Assembly: GCA_016936215.1 (NCBI GenBank)
Contig: JAFGPL010000228.1
Location: forward strand, 1 to 34,147
Direction: 5' to 3'
Origin: Bacteroidales bacterium
Lineage (GTDB): Bacteria > Bacteroidota > Bacteroidia > Bacteroidales > UBA10428
DNA: 34,147 nucleotides
Each line of letters opens with the position of its first letter. Within the stretch, counting starts at the first letter, position 1. Positions 1 through 10,500 of the stretch are shown here, piece by piece. A model generated the notes under the pieces. That model was given only the letters and a program-made list of their open reading frames with translations, was not told the origin of the DNA and made no database searches. The translations under genes were made by a program, and so were the position numbers.

Positions 1-1
1 C

Positions 2-3000
2 ATCAACTGGAATGGCTCCGAAATCATTACCTTCACAGCTACCGACCCCACCGGGCTTTCTGACAGGGATTCGGTAACATTTACCGTGACCCCGGTCAAC
101 GACCCGCCGGAAATAAAAAATATTGAACCCACAACCCTGATTTATACAGAAGGAGATGGCGAAAAAAGTATCTCGTCAACCATTCATTTAGAGGATAAAG
201 ACAATACCAGTCTTGCTTCTGCAATTGTTTCTATCATTACGGGTTATAACAGAAATGAAGACAGTCTTACTTTTCAAAACAATTTCGGCATCACAGGTGT
301 ATGGAATATTGAAACCGGCTCGATGAGTTTAACAGGTAATGCCACCCCTGCAAGTTACCAGCAGGCTTTAAGAAGTATCAAATATCTGAATTATAATGAA
401 ATAAATCCGGACAACGCTTTTCGCACCATTAAATTCATAATATTTGACGGTAACTTATACAGCAGTTTTTTAACACGAAACATTAATATTTTGCAGGTTA
501 ACGATGCCCCCTCAGTACAAAATGTAATGACAAGCGGAAGCAAGACCATTTTCTCAATTTTAAACGGCATTTACAATTATATTGATCCTGAAGGCGATAC
601 AGAAGGAAGTTCAGAATTTGGATGGTTCAGGGCATTAAATGAGTTGGGCGAAAATCCGGTAAAAATTGCTTCCTCGAAACAATACAGGCTTCAATTTTCT
701 GAAGGGGGCAAGTGGATTGGATTTACTGTAAGGCCAAAGGATGTTAAAAATGCTTTATCTGATACAAATTTTTATAGCAATCTTGAATACATCAATGCTG
801 CCCCTGTTGCTTTAAATCCCAGGGTAACAGGGCTTATAGGTTTAGACCAGACCATAACTGCCGAGTTCGATTACAGTGACACAGAAGGAAATCCGGAAAA
901 TACTGGAAATCATAAATATACATGGTATAAAGCAGATAACACACAGGGAAATCCTTTAAAAACCATTATTGGTACTGAAAAGCAATATACCATTTCAGGT
1001 ACAGATGAAGGAAAATATATAAGTTTTGAAACAGCGCCTGCCGCCAGTTCAGGATCTTTAATTGGAGACACCATTAAAAGCGAATGGTATGGCCCGATCT
1101 TTAGGTTGCCTTCAGCCGAAATCAGCGGAAACGACTCTGTCTGTAGCGGTGACACTGCCCGGTTAACAGTGCGCCTTACATACGGAACTCCCCCATGGAG
1201 TTTTACCTATATAGTTAACGGTAAAAGCCCTAAAACAATAACCGGGATTAATGGCACGGTTTTTACGCTAAAGGTGCCTGAGAATGGCGTGTATTCATTG
1301 ACCTCGATGAGAGATGCAAACAGGCGTGGCACAGTTACCGGAACAGGCAGGGTAACGTACCGTACTGCACCATCAGCCCTTCTTTCCGGAGGAGGAACGA
1401 TATGTGAGGGCACATCGGCCTTTTTGAAAGTTGAACTCACAGGCAGGGCACCCTGGAGTTTCAAATACAGGAAAGATAACCTTTCACCTGTTTATGTCGG
1501 CAATATTGCAACAAATGATTATCTTATGCCAGTGAAAAACGAAGGAACCTATTCGTTGACCGAGGTAACAGATAAATATTGTAAAGGCACTGTATCCGGC
1601 AGCGTACCGGTTTCTGTGATCCCTGCTCCAGAGGTTGAAATCGGAGGCCTTGGCGGGGCTTATAGCGTTAACAACAAAGAAATTCCTGTTTTTGGCACAC
1701 CCAAAGGGGGCAGCTTCAGTGGTGATGGATTGCTTACCCGCAATGATTCTGTTTTCTTCTATCCAAAATGGGCTGGTGTTGAAGGTTCACCACACAAAAT
1801 ATTATATTCTTACATGAGCCCCACTACCGGGTGCATTGGAAAAGACTCTGTAATGGTTGATGTACTGGCAGTAAATGCCGATATAATATTCCCCGGCAAC
1901 AAACTGCTTTTCTGTTACAATGAAACACCATTTTTAATAAGGGGAACAAACCTTGGAAATGTTATCGGTGAACTAACTATTTCCGGAGGCACAGGATTGA
2001 CCGATAATGGTGACAATACAGCAGTGATAGACCCCTCAAAACTCACAGGCGGTGAATACCATGTTACCTACAGATACTACCATAAAGCCTGGTTTGAATT
2101 AACCGAAAGTTTTACCATTGAATATGTGAATTCTATCTGGTTTATCGGTTTTGACAGAAATACCTTTTGCAATAATGATGTACAATATCCATTGAACGGC
2201 AACATGGAAAAAGGGATTTTTCATGGTGACAATGTTACAGGCAGTCCGCAGAATGGGTATTATTATGTTCCAGCCTATGCCCTGCCCGGTCCGGATACCA
2301 TTTTTTATACCTATACCACTGCAAACGGCTGTTCAAGGAGCATATCCGAAACGGTAACCATACAGGAGGCCCCCCGGATAAGTTTTACGGTAAGCGATAC
2401 TTGTATCATTGCAGGTTCGGAAATACCGGTCTATTTCATCAGCAATACTGTTTCAAAAGACAGCATAACAGTCTGGGAATGGAATTTTGATGATCCTTCC
2501 TCGGGTGTTAATAATAAGAGTGGAATGAAAAACCCCGGGCATGTTTACCACGATGCCGGCACACGTTATGTCTCATTGCGTGCCTCTTCCATTCTTGGTT
2601 GTTCGGCATCGCTCGAAAAGAAATTTATTTTCGGTGACCGCCCAAAAGTTGATTTTCACTGGGAGAGCGAATGTTTTCACGAAGACGGTCCGATATTGCT
2701 GACCGACCATTCAACCCTGAAGATAGGAATACCTGAGAAATACAAATGGATAGTAAAACTTGACCAAAAAGATTCTGTGCTTGAAAACAAAGATGTTTAT
2801 TTCAATTTTGAAAAGCCGGGCGAATACCTTATTTCCCATATCGTGCAATCTAACTATGGCTGTTCCGATACGCTTTCAAAAGTTATTCCTGTGAGGCCAG
2901 TGTTTAATATCTCAAATAATATTTATTTTGAAGATTTTGAAAACGGCCCAAACGGCTGGAATGCCTCGGTTGAGACAGCAGGTCAACAAAGTAACTGGAT

Positions 3001-4429
3001 TCTGGGAAATGGGTCTACAGCAATTAACAACGATTCAAAATACTGGTACACCATTGTTCAACCGGGCTTAAAACAGCAATCATCGGTGATCAGCCCCTGT
3101 TTTGATTTTACAATGACTAAAAAGCCAATGATACGGTTTGCTGCCAAAAGAAGCTTTGAGCAACTGAGGGATGGGGCAGTGCTTCAGTATATCTGTAAAG
3201 ATGACCAGGAATGGACAAACCTCGGTGATCTTAACAGCGGTATAAACTGGTACAACAGGTATTCCATTAACGGGCTTCCGGGAGGCCAATCTATAGGATG
3301 GTCTGATAATAAAGATGCCATTTGGACAGACATGAAGCACAATCTTGATTCCTTAAAAGGGTTATCGGACGTACGGTTCAGATTTGCATACGGAAACGAT
3401 GGGACAACTTTCGGCAACAATGGTTTCGCCTTCGACAGCATTTGGATTGGTGACCGCAGGAAGGTGGTACTGCTCGAGCATTTTACAAATATTTCGGACA
3501 CTACAAGTATTTCTGCGAATAGTGAATTACAAAATATTTTTAACAGGTCAAACAGCGATGTAATTAAAATACACTATCACACTTCATTTCCGGGGGTGGA
3601 TCCACTGAACCTTGAAAATCCGATTGTTTCAGAGGCAAGGGTATTTTATTACGGGCTCATCGAAGTCCCCTACACTTTTATGGATGGCGGTTCTGATGGA
3701 GCCCACCGGTACGACTATTACCTTCAGCATCCTGATATAAGGCAATTACAGTTGCAATCTTTAATCGACCCCATGTTTGATATTGACGTTACTACAGTGT
3801 TCGGGACCCACACAGTAAATATTAATCTGTTAATAAAAGCATTAAAACAAATTAATTTAAATGAATATACCCTGCATATTGCTGTTATTGAAAAAGAAAT
3901 TACCGGGGTCCAGGGTATTAACGGGGAATCGCGGTTCAGGGATGTTGTTAAAGCACTGGTACCAAATCCTGCCGGTTCGTATATTCATAAAGAATGGGGA
4001 GTGAATGAGCAACTTGAATTGAAGTATTCCTGGGACTATTCTGACAATGTTAGGCATACAGACCAGTTAAGGGTAGTAGTTTTTATTCAGGATGAAGGCA
4101 CCAGGGAAGTATATCAGTCTGCCATTGACAAATTCGACATCATTAGTTCTGTTCCCGACCACCCTGGCTGCAACTGCCCGTTTGATTATACAGTGTATCC
4201 CAATCCTGCATCAGACTTCACTTTGGTTACATTTTCATCTCCCCTTAAGGAAGATTTCTTAATGCGCATTTACAGTGCCGATGGTAAAATAATCGAAAAC
4301 AAAAAAATAGAGTCAGGAACAACAGTTTATTATCTTGATACACAAAAATTTGGCAAAGGATTGTTTTTCATTTTACTTTCTTCAAAGGATATTGTGTTAA
4401 AGCCTGTTCGCCTGGTAGTTGATTTCTGA
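2..4429 (+). CDS. Giant T9SS-secreted adhesin-like protein, 5' end outside window
   Basis: The frame is open from base 2, so this is the C-terminal 1475 residues of a longer protein; the GTG at 86 is not its start. The first residues (WNGSE..TFTATDPTGLSDRDSV) are typical of tandem cadherin-like/Ig-like bacterial repeats, followed by a second repeat type containing EDSLTF, GITGVWN and ALRSIKYLN. A PKD domain (VWEWNFDDPS, then GHVYHDAG) lies near residues 820-880, followed by a second PKD-like segment. A jelly-roll/MAM-like region starting at EDFENGPNGWN spans about 973-1153. A thioredoxin-like Omp28-type domain (VVLLEHFTN) spans about 1155-1377 but lacks the usual Cys pair. The end is a T9SS type A sorting domain (YPNPASDF ... 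GKGLFFILL). The protein is inferred to be exported across the outer membrane and cell-surface attached or released; its ligand is unknown. It converges on the kinase gene with 44 bp between stops. Confidence 0.9.
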   Translation: MNWNGSEIITFTATDPTGLSDRDSVTFTVTPVNDPPEIKNIEPTTLIYTEGDGEKSISSTIHLEDKDNTSLASAIVSIITGYNRNEDSLTFQNNFGITGVWNIETGSMSLTGNATPASYQQALRSIKYLNYNEINPDNAFRTIKFIIFDGNLYSSFLTRNINILQVNDAPSVQNVMTSGSKTIFSILNGIYNYIDPEGDTEGSSEFGWFRALNELGENPVKIASSKQYRLQFSEGGKWIGFTVRPKDVKNALSDTNFYSNLEYINAAPVALNPRVTGLIGLDQTITAEFDYSDTEGNPENTGNHKYTWYKADNTQGNPLKTIIGTEKQYTISGTDEGKYISFETAPAASSGSLIGDTIKSEWYGPIFRLPSAEISGNDSVCSGDTARLTVRLTYGTPPWSFTYIVNGKSPKTITGINGTVFTLKVPENGVYSLTSMRDANRRGTVTGTGRVTYRTAPSALLSGGGTICEGTSAFLKVELTGRAPWSFKYRKDNLSPVYVGNIATNDYLMPVKNEGTYSLTEVTDKYCKGTVSGSVPVSVIPAPEVEIGGLGGAYSVNNKEIPVFGTPKGGSFSGDGLLTRNDSVFFYPKWAGVEGSPHKILYSYMSPTTGCIGKDSVMVDVLAVNADIIFPGNKLLFCYNETPFLIRGTNLGNVIGELTISGGTGLTDNGDNTAVIDPSKLTGGEYHVTYRYYHKAWFELTESFTIEYVNSIWFIGFDRNTFCNNDVQYPLNGNMEKGIFHGDNVTGSPQNGYYYVPAYALPGPDTIFYTYTTANGCSRSISETVTIQEAPRISFTVSDTCIIAGSEIPVYFISNTVSKDSITVWEWNFDDPSSGVNNKSGMKNPGHVYHDAGTRYVSLRASSILGCSASLEKKFIFGDRPKVDFHWESECFHEDGPILLTDHSTLKIGIPEKYKWIVKLDQKDSVLENKDVYFNFEKPGEYLISHIVQSNYGCSDTLSKVIPVRPVFNISNNIYFEDFENGPNGWNASVETAGQQSNWILGNGSTAINNDSKYWYTIVQPGLKQQSSVISPCFDFTMTKKPMIRFAAKRSFEQLRDGAVLQYICKDDQEWTNLGDLNSGINWYNRYSINGLPGGQSIGWSDNKDAIWTDMKHNLDSLKGLSDVRFRFAYGNDGTTFGNNGFAFDSIWIGDRRKVVLLEHFTNISDTTSISANSELQNIFNRSNSDVIKIHYHTSFPGVDPLNLENPIVSEARVFYYGLIEVPYTFMDGGSDGAHRYDYYLQHPDIRQLQLQSLIDPMFDIDVTTVFGTHTVNINLLIKALKQINLNEYTLHIAVIEKEITGVQGINGESRFRDVVKALVPNPAGSYIHKEWGVNEQLELKYSWDYSDNVRHTDQLRVVVFIQDEGTREVYQSAIDKFDIISSVPDHPGCNCPFDYTVYPNPASDFTLVTFSSPLKEDFLMRIYSADGKIIENKKIESGTTVYYLDTQKFGKGLFFILLSSKDIVLKPVRLVVDF

Positions 4430-4473
4430 GCAACTGATAATGCAAAACAGCCGGCAATAAAAATTCGGTATTT

Positions 4474-6672
4474 CTAAACAGGCAAAGACAAAAAAAATGT
4501 TGTGCCGGAATCTTCATTCGGCTGGTACCACAACTTTCCGCCAAGCAATTCAGAGAGCTGGCGGGATATGGACAATCCAAGCCCAAACCCCGGATAAAGC
4601 TTTCCATCACTGGAATTGATCTTGATAAAGCGGTTAAAAATACTCTCGCCCATTTCTTTACTAACACCAATACCAGTATCTTTTACAAAGAATTCAATTT
4701 CGCTTTTTTTCTTTTGATACCCTATTTCGATGAAGCCTTTTTCAGTAAACTTTATCGCATTGTTTACCAGGTTATAAAGTACCTGACGAAGACGTATCAC
4801 GTCGGTTTCAATAACAAGATTTTCTTTGTCAGCATGGTTCCTGTAAAAAATCTCTATATGATGTTTTTCACATCGCTCCTTTTCTCTATCAGCATATAAA
4901 GCAAGTTCAGACAAGACCTCCGGGACATTCACACGGTTAATGCTTATTTCAAGCTGTCCGGCTTCGATTTTCGAAATATCAATAATATCATTTATCAGCG
5001 TTAGCAAGTGGTCAGAAGAAGAACGGATATATTTGGACATCTTTTTTATCTCCTCCTCTGTAAGATTTCTCTCAGACATAAGGTATGAAAATCCCACAAT
5101 TGAGTTCAGCGGTGTCCTGATTTCATGTGACATATTGGCGAGAAAAGCAGACTTGAGCCGGTCAGACTCTTCGGCTTTCTTTTTGGCATTGATTAGTTCC
5201 TGTTCAAACTGTTTTTTATAAGTTACATCAATACCGATACCCCTTATACCAAAAGGTTTTCCGTCTTTTAAAATCAGGTTGGGATGGACTTCGTATATAA
5301 ATTGTCTACCCTCTTTGTCCCTGACCATGTATATTGAATCTGTAATTTTTTCTTTTTTAATTAGTTTTTTGATATTTGTGCTTGCTTTCTCAATATCTTC
5401 TTTAACTACAATATCCATCAGGTTAACTCCCCGGTTTAAATCTTCCTTGGTGTAACCAAACTTTTCGAAAGCATGGTTATTAACAAAGAGAAACCTTCCG
5501 TTCAGGTCGGTTTCGAAAACTATCTGGGGAAGTAGTTCTGCGAATTCCCTGAACCTGGACTCACTTTCTTTATATTTTTTCTCAGCCCTTATCCTCCTGA
5601 AATTGCTGATTACCAGAAATGTGATTATTATTAAAAGAACGATAATGAAAATGATCACAGCAACTGTTTCATATTTATATTCATCAAACAATTTCCCGGG
5701 TTTATTGATAAACCTGGCTTCCTGAGGAAAATTTTGAATGTTCAGGTGAAATTTTCCGGCCATTTTATAGTCAAAAATATACTCACCATCCTGCTCCGAA
5801 ATTTTCGGTACCCGGCTTTTGTCCTCTCCATCAAGCAGCTTTAGTGCTATAAGGGCAGTTTGCATGCCGTGTTTCCGTCCTGACCTTACGAACCCGCCGA
5901 TTGCCCCGCTGCCAATAACTTCAGGATAACTCGAATATACAGGGACATGGGCATGTTGTGCCAGCATGGCCCCAAAATCATGGGGGACTACCGGGTTTCC
6001 ATATGAATCTACCCCTACCCCGTGATAATAAATAATGTTATTGCCACCGAGACATGATACTTTCTCGACAAGTATTGGTACCGTATAGTTCTCAAGCAAT
6101 TCAAGCTTTGTTGATATCCCTTCGTTCTTGAAACATTCTGTCAGCACGCTGTCCCTGATCCTTCCGGTAGTGCTTTTCTCAGAAACAAAATAAAATGTGT
6201 CAATACTGAACTCGTGAATTTTCAGGATGGTTTGCACGATAGGAAGCCAGTCATCCGTTTCAAGCACCCCGAAATAATCTTTGTTTTCGATATTATAGTC
6301 TCTGTAATTTGAAATGCCGCAAAATACGACCGGAACATCCCATATCTTTTCAAAACTGCTGTTTATAATAAAATCGAGCGCATTATTGTCAGAAGTAATG
6401 ATAAGGTCAATTTTTACACTGTTGTATTTTGAAACCAGATAATCTTTAAAGTTTAAAATGTTTTTCTGCCCTGTAAACCTTTTGGCATCCTGGTATTCGA
6501 CATAGAGATTTACATCTGCCCTGTCTGCAAAAACTTCCTCGACCCCTTTGGTAATCCCGTCTGTCCAGGGGAAACCCGGATGATACGAATTAACAAGCAG
6601 CACATTCTTTTCGGAATAGGCATTGAACCATGTAAGTGCAAAAAAACTTATTAAAAAAATGCGACGGTCCAT
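4474..6672 (-). CDS. Hybrid-input sensor histidine kinase with ABC substrate-binding-like sensor domain
   Basis: The 732-residue protein has a signal peptide (residues 1-20) and a periplasmic region of about 310 residues resembling the ABC_sub_bind family (VLLVNSYHPGFPW; IDLIITSDNNALDF; VPVVFCGISNY). A single membrane helix lies at about 336-356, a PAS domain at about 370-487 (VFETDLNGRFLFVNNHAFEKFGY), and a HisKA domain has phosphoacceptor His516 in SHEIRTPLN. The HATPase domain shows an N box (NLVNNAIKFTEKG), G1 (DTGIGVS) and G2 (GFGLGLSISRQL). There is no receiver domain, so phosphate must go to a separate regulator, which is not adjacent. It probably senses a small periplasmic ligand; the ligand cannot be predicted. 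It is transcribed divergently from the phosphoesterase at 6868. Confidence 0.93.
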   Translation of the reverse strand: MDRRIFLISFFALTWFNAYSEKNVLLVNSYHPGFPWTDGITKGVEEVFADRADVNLYVEYQDAKRFTGQKNILNFKDYLVSKYNSVKIDLIITSDNNALDFIINSSFEKIWDVPVVFCGISNYRDYNIENKDYFGVLETDDWLPIVQTILKIHEFSIDTFYFVSEKSTTGRIRDSVLTECFKNEGISTKLELLENYTVPILVEKVSCLGGNNIIYYHGVGVDSYGNPVVPHDFGAMLAQHAHVPVYSSYPEVIGSGAIGGFVRSGRKHGMQTALIALKLLDGEDKSRVPKISEQDGEYIFDYKMAGKFHLNIQNFPQEARFINKPGKLFDEYKYETVAVIIFIIVLLIIITFLVISNFRRIRAEKKYKESESRFREFAELLPQIVFETDLNGRFLFVNNHAFEKFGYTKEDLNRGVNLMDIVVKEDIEKASTNIKKLIKKEKITDSIYMVRDKEGRQFIYEVHPNLILKDGKPFGIRGIGIDVTYKKQFEQELINAKKKAEESDRLKSAFLANMSHEIRTPLNSIVGFSYLMSERNLTEEEIKKMSKYIRSSSDHLLTLINDIIDISKIEAGQLEISINRVNVPEVLSELALYADREKERCEKHHIEIFYRNHADKENLVIETDVIRLRQVLYNLVNNAIKFTEKGFIEIGYQKKKSEIEFFVKDTGIGVSKEMGESIFNRFIKINSSDGKLYPGFGLGLSISRQLSELLGGKLWYQPNEDSGTTFFLSLPV

Positions 6673-6747
6673 CAGATTAATTATTCATTCAGGAAAAATG
6701 CAGCCTTTAAATATAATAATCACCGTTGAATTTTGAAAATAAACCTG

Positions 6748-6755
6748 CAAATATA
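6748..6755 (-). promoter_or_regulatory. Candidate -7 element for the sensor kinase gene
   Basis: On the minus strand this reads TATATTTG, matching the Bacteroidota primary-sigma -7 consensus TAnnTTTG. It lies about 75 bp upstream of the kinase start codon. I see no clear TTTG -33 partner at the usual spacing, so the call rests on one short motif. Confidence 0.3.
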
Positions 6756-6813
6756 ATGAAACTTTATAATTGACAGTTTCTGTTGCATATAACTGAGGTT
6801 TTAGCCAAAATTT

Positions 6814-6821
6814 TATGTTTG
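6814..6821 (+). promoter_or_regulatory. Candidate -7 element for the metallophosphoesterase gene
   Basis: TATGTTTG matches TAnnTTTG and lies 46 bp before the ATG at 6868, a suitable place for a Bacteroidota promoter. The -33 TTTG element is not evident. Confidence 0.35.
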
Positions 6822-6867
6822 TTACCCTGAAAATAACTAAATTTACTTACGACAAACCAAAAACCGG

Positions 6868-7527
6868 ATGGAAATAATTGCATTTACCGATATTCACGGG
6901 CGAACAGATTCTTTTGACAGGATATCCGGTAATATTAAATCGGCCGATCTAATCGTAATAGCAGGGGATATTACCCATTTTGGTTTAGAAAAAGATGCCA
7001 GGGCAGTATTGGAGAATATTGCACAATATAACGACAGCATACTTGTTGTTGCAGGAAATTGTGACCAAACAGGAGTCGTTAAATATTTATGCAGCCAGGA
7101 GTGGAACCTGCACAATGAAGTAAAAAACATAAACGGATACACCTTTATCGGGTTGGGAGGTTCATTGCCTTGTCCCGGCAAAACACCGCTTGAATATTCT
7201 GAAGAGGAATATAGTTTACATATTGCCTCCATCAGCGGAAAAATTAATGCAGAAACACAGAAAATCCTAATTACCCACCAACCCCCAGCTAACACGGTAA
7301 ATGACCAGGTGGCAGCAGGCCAGCATGTAGGCAGCCATATTATCAGAAAATTCATTGAAACACTTCAGCCCATAATTACCTTTACAGGGCATATTCACGA
7401 AGGTATAGGCATTGATACCATTGGTATTTCCAAAATCATTAATCCCGGCCCCTTCAGGGAAGGTAATTATGCCTATGCAAAAATTATTGACGGACAAATT
7501 ATTGATCTTGATATCAGGAAAATATAA
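6868..7527 (+). CDS. Calcineurin-like metallophosphoesterase
   Basis: The 219-residue cytoplasmic protein has the metal-binding signatures of the calcineurin-like phosphoesterase superfamily in order: FTDIHGR (D-x-H), VIAGDITHFG (GD), VVAGNCDQ (GN, with Cys-Asp in place of the usual His-Asp), ILITHQPP (H) and TGHIHEGIG (GHxH). Such proteins hydrolyse phosphodiesters or phosphomonoesters with two metal ions; the physiological substrate here is unknown. There is no signal peptide. It is transcribed alone, divergent from the sensor kinase and convergent with the ABC transporter gene 55 bp downstream. Confidence 0.88.
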   Translation: MEIIAFTDIHGRTDSFDRISGNIKSADLIVIAGDITHFGLEKDARAVLENIAQYNDSILVVAGNCDQTGVVKYLCSQEWNLHNEVKNINGYTFIGLGGSLPCPGKTPLEYSEEEYSLHIASISGKINAETQKILITHQPPANTVNDQVAAGQHVGSHIIRKFIETLQPIITFTGHIHEGIGIDTIGISKIINPGPFREGNYAYAKIIDGQIIDLDIRKI

Positions 7528-7582
7528 GTATTGAAAGATTTTACCGGAGAAAAAGTATACCCAACGAATTAGCTTTGGCCTT

Positions 7583-10500
7583 CTAATAATCAGCCTTTAT
7601 TTTCCACCTGTCTGAAATGCTTTCTGCATAATCGAGCAATTTCTTAAGCAATCTGAAATAAAGCACTATAAATAAAAGTAACGACATAACCCAGATCACA
7701 ATAGTATTGACCCAGAACGTACTATAATAATTTCCAAGGAACTGTTTCCGGGGCGCATAAAAATGGGCTTTAACAAATTTGTTTTCCGGATCGAGGTACA
7801 CCGGGTCTACCTTTTGATATAACTGACCTTTGTATTCAACGATCCTCACTACTTCGTTGGTATTCTCAACAAATTTTGCAAGTTCATCGTTGTGGTGGTT
7901 TCGTTTAAGCGCAAGAAAGGCCTCCTTTTTGGCAGGTGTATCCTGAAACTCCCTTATTATCCTGTCCCTGTCATCGTTTGCCCGGTTATATATTCTGATA
8001 TATACCTTATTAACAGTGTTAATATATTCTTTCGTGTTATTAATTACATTTGGTGTAAGGTGCTCCGGTGTAAGGCTGTCAAGATACTGAAATTCAACAT
8101 TCTGATTTTTCTCCAGCTTTTTTGAAACACCGCTTTTCAATTCCTTTCCAATCTCATTCCTTAGCACAAGCAGGTTATAACTTACTTTTTCACGGTATAA
8201 AGGATTATTGTAGTTTTTTTCAAGATAATCGAGTTTGTTAAGCAGGTTTTTAACCCAATAGTTTTTCTTGAATTCAGCATTGCTCATCACCTTGTTATGC
8301 TGATAAAATATTTTCATATAATCATTTTCCTTAAACTGGTATACCGAAAGCGCCTCATATCCCCAACGCGCAGTCATTATTTCACCATAAGCAGGAATAC
8401 TGCCGGGGGATGAGATTTTGGGGTTTAGTTTTTCATATTTCACAATTACACCACTAAGGATAATTTGCGGGATAACAAGAAAAGGAATTAATATATAGAT
8501 GGTTACCACTGTCTTAAAACTATCTGAAATCACAAGACCCATAAGGTTTGATGCAGCCCATGCGCTGAACAGGATAATCCAGTATTCGGCAAACATCCCC
8601 TTAATTTGTATGATGCTGTTACCGACAAGCACAAAAGTAAAAGCCTGTAATGCAGAAATACCAAGCATTACAGCAACTTTTGACAACAGGTAACTCATCC
8701 AGCTAAGGTTAAGAAAGGCTTCCCTTTTAAGTATCTTTCGGTCCTTAATTATCTCTTCGGCACTAACGGTAAGCCCCATAAAAATGGCCACGATCACCGA
8801 CATAAAAATGTATACCGGCAGGTTACTGTTCCCGACAAAAGTGTAACCAAGTTCATTCGTGGCGCTTACATCATAATATTTGATAATAAACGACAGGATA
8901 AATGCCAGCACCGGCGCTTCGAGAAAAGTAATAATGAGATACTGGGTATTTGCTAATTTTGAAAGGACATCGCGGGTTACAAAAATAAAAAACTGTTTCA
9001 TCCAGTTGGGTATCCTGAATGAAATTGATGGCAGTTCGCCCATTGATTTTACAGCATCCTGCTTTTGCTCTTTGCTTTCTTCATAATACTGGTTCCATTC
9101 TTTGGGTGATATTTTGCGGTGATAGGTCTGTTTACCGTATTCATCCACAATCAGCGACTCTACAATATTGAAAATTTGTTCGGGGTTGACATTTCCGCAT
9201 ATATGACATTCGCTTTCAGACCAGTTGGCCTGGTGTACCTTCGACTTAAAATATATAATCGAGTCAATGGGATCGCCGTTATAAATAAGATAACCTCCTG
9301 TGTCGAGGATCAGGAGACGGTCGAACATCTTAAAAATATCAGACGATGGCTGATGGATAACCACAAATACGAGTTTACCCTTCAGGGTTAGGTCTTTCAG
9401 CAGGTCCATGATGTTTTCCGAATCTCTCGACGACAGACCCGAAGTAGGTTCATCGAGAAACAACACGGCAGGCTCACGGATAAGCTCAAGGGCAATATTT
9501 AGCCTTTTTCGCTGTCCACCGCTAATTTTTTTATTTAGCGGCGTACCTACCATTATATCTTTTATCTCGAACAAACCAAGGTTTTGCAACACTTTATTCA
9601 CGGTCTCCTCAATTTCCTTCTCAGAGTAATGGCTGAAGCAAAGCCTGGCATTGTAATAAAGGTTCTGATATACAGTAAGTTCTTCAATCAAAAGGTCATC
9701 CTGTGATACATGGCCAATTAACCCTTCAAGTTTGTTCTCACCATCGTGTATGTCAATACCGTTGACCAATATCCTTCCGGTCGATGGCTTCGAAGAGCCG
9801 TTAAGCACGTTCAGCAAGGTTGATTTGCCTGCGCCGCTGGCACCCATGATTCCTACCAGCCTGCCCGATTCCTCCGAAAAACTCATCGGGTACAGGCCTG
9901 TTTTTTCATTCTTAAATTTATAACTGATATTTTCTACCTCAAATACTATCTTCGACTTTTGAGAATCATCGTTGAAAGTACTTACAATATCGCTGTAATA
10001 GATAGGTTTTACGTGGTGATTGCGTATTGATGAGCCAGTGTGCAGCACATACGACCTGTCCTGCTGCAAAAGCTGGCCGTTTACATACATTTCGCTTAAT
10101 CCGTTATACTTCAGGAAAAAGATATTCGCAGATGCAATGCTTAAAATCCTGATTTGCCCGATAAGAAACTCGGAAAAAAGATGCTTGGTTTCCGGATGTT
10201 TGAAATCTTTATTGTTATCTATTAACAGTATATCGGGGCTCGAAGGTACTTCACAGAATTTGCAAAGGGTAAATTCCTTAATCAGCCTATACTCATGTTC
10301 GGTTATATGGAAAGAAGAGGCTACCGTTTCGAGAAATTCAAATTCCTGTTTGGTGATGGTGCTTGAATCTGAATTAACAAATTCAAAAAGTTGTATCAGA
10401 ACAATGATTTTCTGCTTTTGGGTAAGCTCTTTATTTATGTACTTATCAATTATTTTAAGAACTTTTACCGAATCTCTGACAATCCTCAGTTCCTTGTGGT

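Noticed and set aside
6894-7355. 153-residue open frame antisense to the metallophosphoesterase
   Set aside because: The sense strand encodes a full metallophosphoesterase with all its motifs; the antisense translation shows no domain.
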